From Pseudomonadota bacterium (GTDB lineage Bacteria; Pseudomonadota; Gammaproteobacteria; Steroidobacterales; Steroidobacteraceae): a DNA stretch of 64,000 bases. The notes under the pieces are model-generated. The model was not told where the DNA came from and made no database searches. It was given only the letters and a program-made list of their open reading frames with translations. Numbering within the stretch: position 1 is the first letter of the stretch; the number at the start of each line of letters is the position of its first letter. The DNA is taken from positions 248,001 through 312,000 of the forward strand of contig JANXUT010000068.1 in NCBI GenBank assembly GCA_025356075.1. Direction: 5' to 3'. Positions 63,929-64,000 of the stretch are shown here, piece by piece. A program made the translations under genes and the position numbers.

Positions 63929-64000
63929 CTAGTGCGCCTCGTTCCAGTTGGCGCCGACCCCGACCTCGACCTCGAGCGGCACCTTCAGGTCCGCTGCCGC
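63929..64000 (-). CDS. polA: DNA polymerase I, C-terminal end (partial)
   Basis: The last 23 codons and stop of a minus-strand gene running off the right edge. The ending VEVGVGANWNEAH matches the conserved Pol I C-terminus (in E. coli VEVGSGENWDQAH). Convergence with engB is the common gammaproteobacterial arrangement. Confidence 0.9.
   Translation of the reverse strand, partial: AAADLKVPLEVEVGVGANWNEAH

Overview
The window is very GC-rich (about 70 %), densely coded chromosomal DNA with no insertion sequence, phage, CRISPR or rRNA. Gene content and local order point to a gammaproteobacterium: CysB-type regulator, ubiE-ubiJ-ubiB, hslVU-xerC-DUF484-dapF, algZ-algR next to hemC-hemD-hemX-hemY, dsbA/cytochrome c4/engB facing polA, and glnK-amtB next to ubiK. 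The high GC and the separate, unfused trp genes fit lineages near Xanthomonadales, Nevskiales or Steroidobacterales. This assignment is inferred from synteny, not from a database search. Most genes are core metabolism or housekeeping.

Layout. 1-7232 (minus): the start of a lipoprotein, a DUF2127 membrane protein, and a tetR-tolC-hlyD-RND efflux operon with a near-perfect TetR-type operator inside its promoter. 7233-14514 (minus): hydroxyacid dehydrogenase, yajQ, acetyltransferase, thioredoxin-like lipoprotein, cysB, ABC exporter, and an LpxL-type acyltransferase with a Glu-to-Gln change in its catalytic motif. 14592-21768 (plus): a complete unfused trpEGDCFBA operon behind a three-Trp leader peptide and an attenuator, followed by a VOC protein. 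21883-25470: a two-HKD phospholipase D lipoprotein, a membrane diguanylate cyclase and a hotdog-like protein. 25690-28741 (minus): ubiE-ubiJ-ubiB for ubiquinone synthesis.

28740-35534: a secreted esterase; a MetX-family acyltransferase divergent from cysK, which together may form an O-succinylserine route to cysteine; a GMC oxidoreductase coupled to a cysteine-cluster protein; DUF971; and a predicted outer-membrane barrel. 35545-39988 (minus): dapF-DUF484-xerC-hslV-hslU. 40052-48659: a His-rich TPR lipoprotein-like protein, lemA plus an M48 protease, rimO, a duplicated NTF2-like protein, an NAD-dependent epimerase and a ferredoxin-flavin reductase. 48665-54630 (minus): algZ-algR-hemC-hemD-hemX-hemY. 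54636-58671: HIBADH-type reductase, DUF4124, arsR-osmC, pncB. 58703-60853 (minus): glnK-amtB with a sigma-54 promoter, an NtrC-like site and a strong terminator. 60954-64000: ubiK, tRNA-Arg(CCG), dsbA, cytochrome c4, engB, and the very end of polA.

The most notable non-coding signals are the trp leader, which is probably leaderless; the glnK sigma-54/NtrC module; the TetR operator; and the 3' region of polA. That last region folds into stem-loops with C-rich loops and ends at a poly-U terminator embedded in the engB coding sequence, at the position where E. coli has Spot 42 and Pseudomonas has ErsA.
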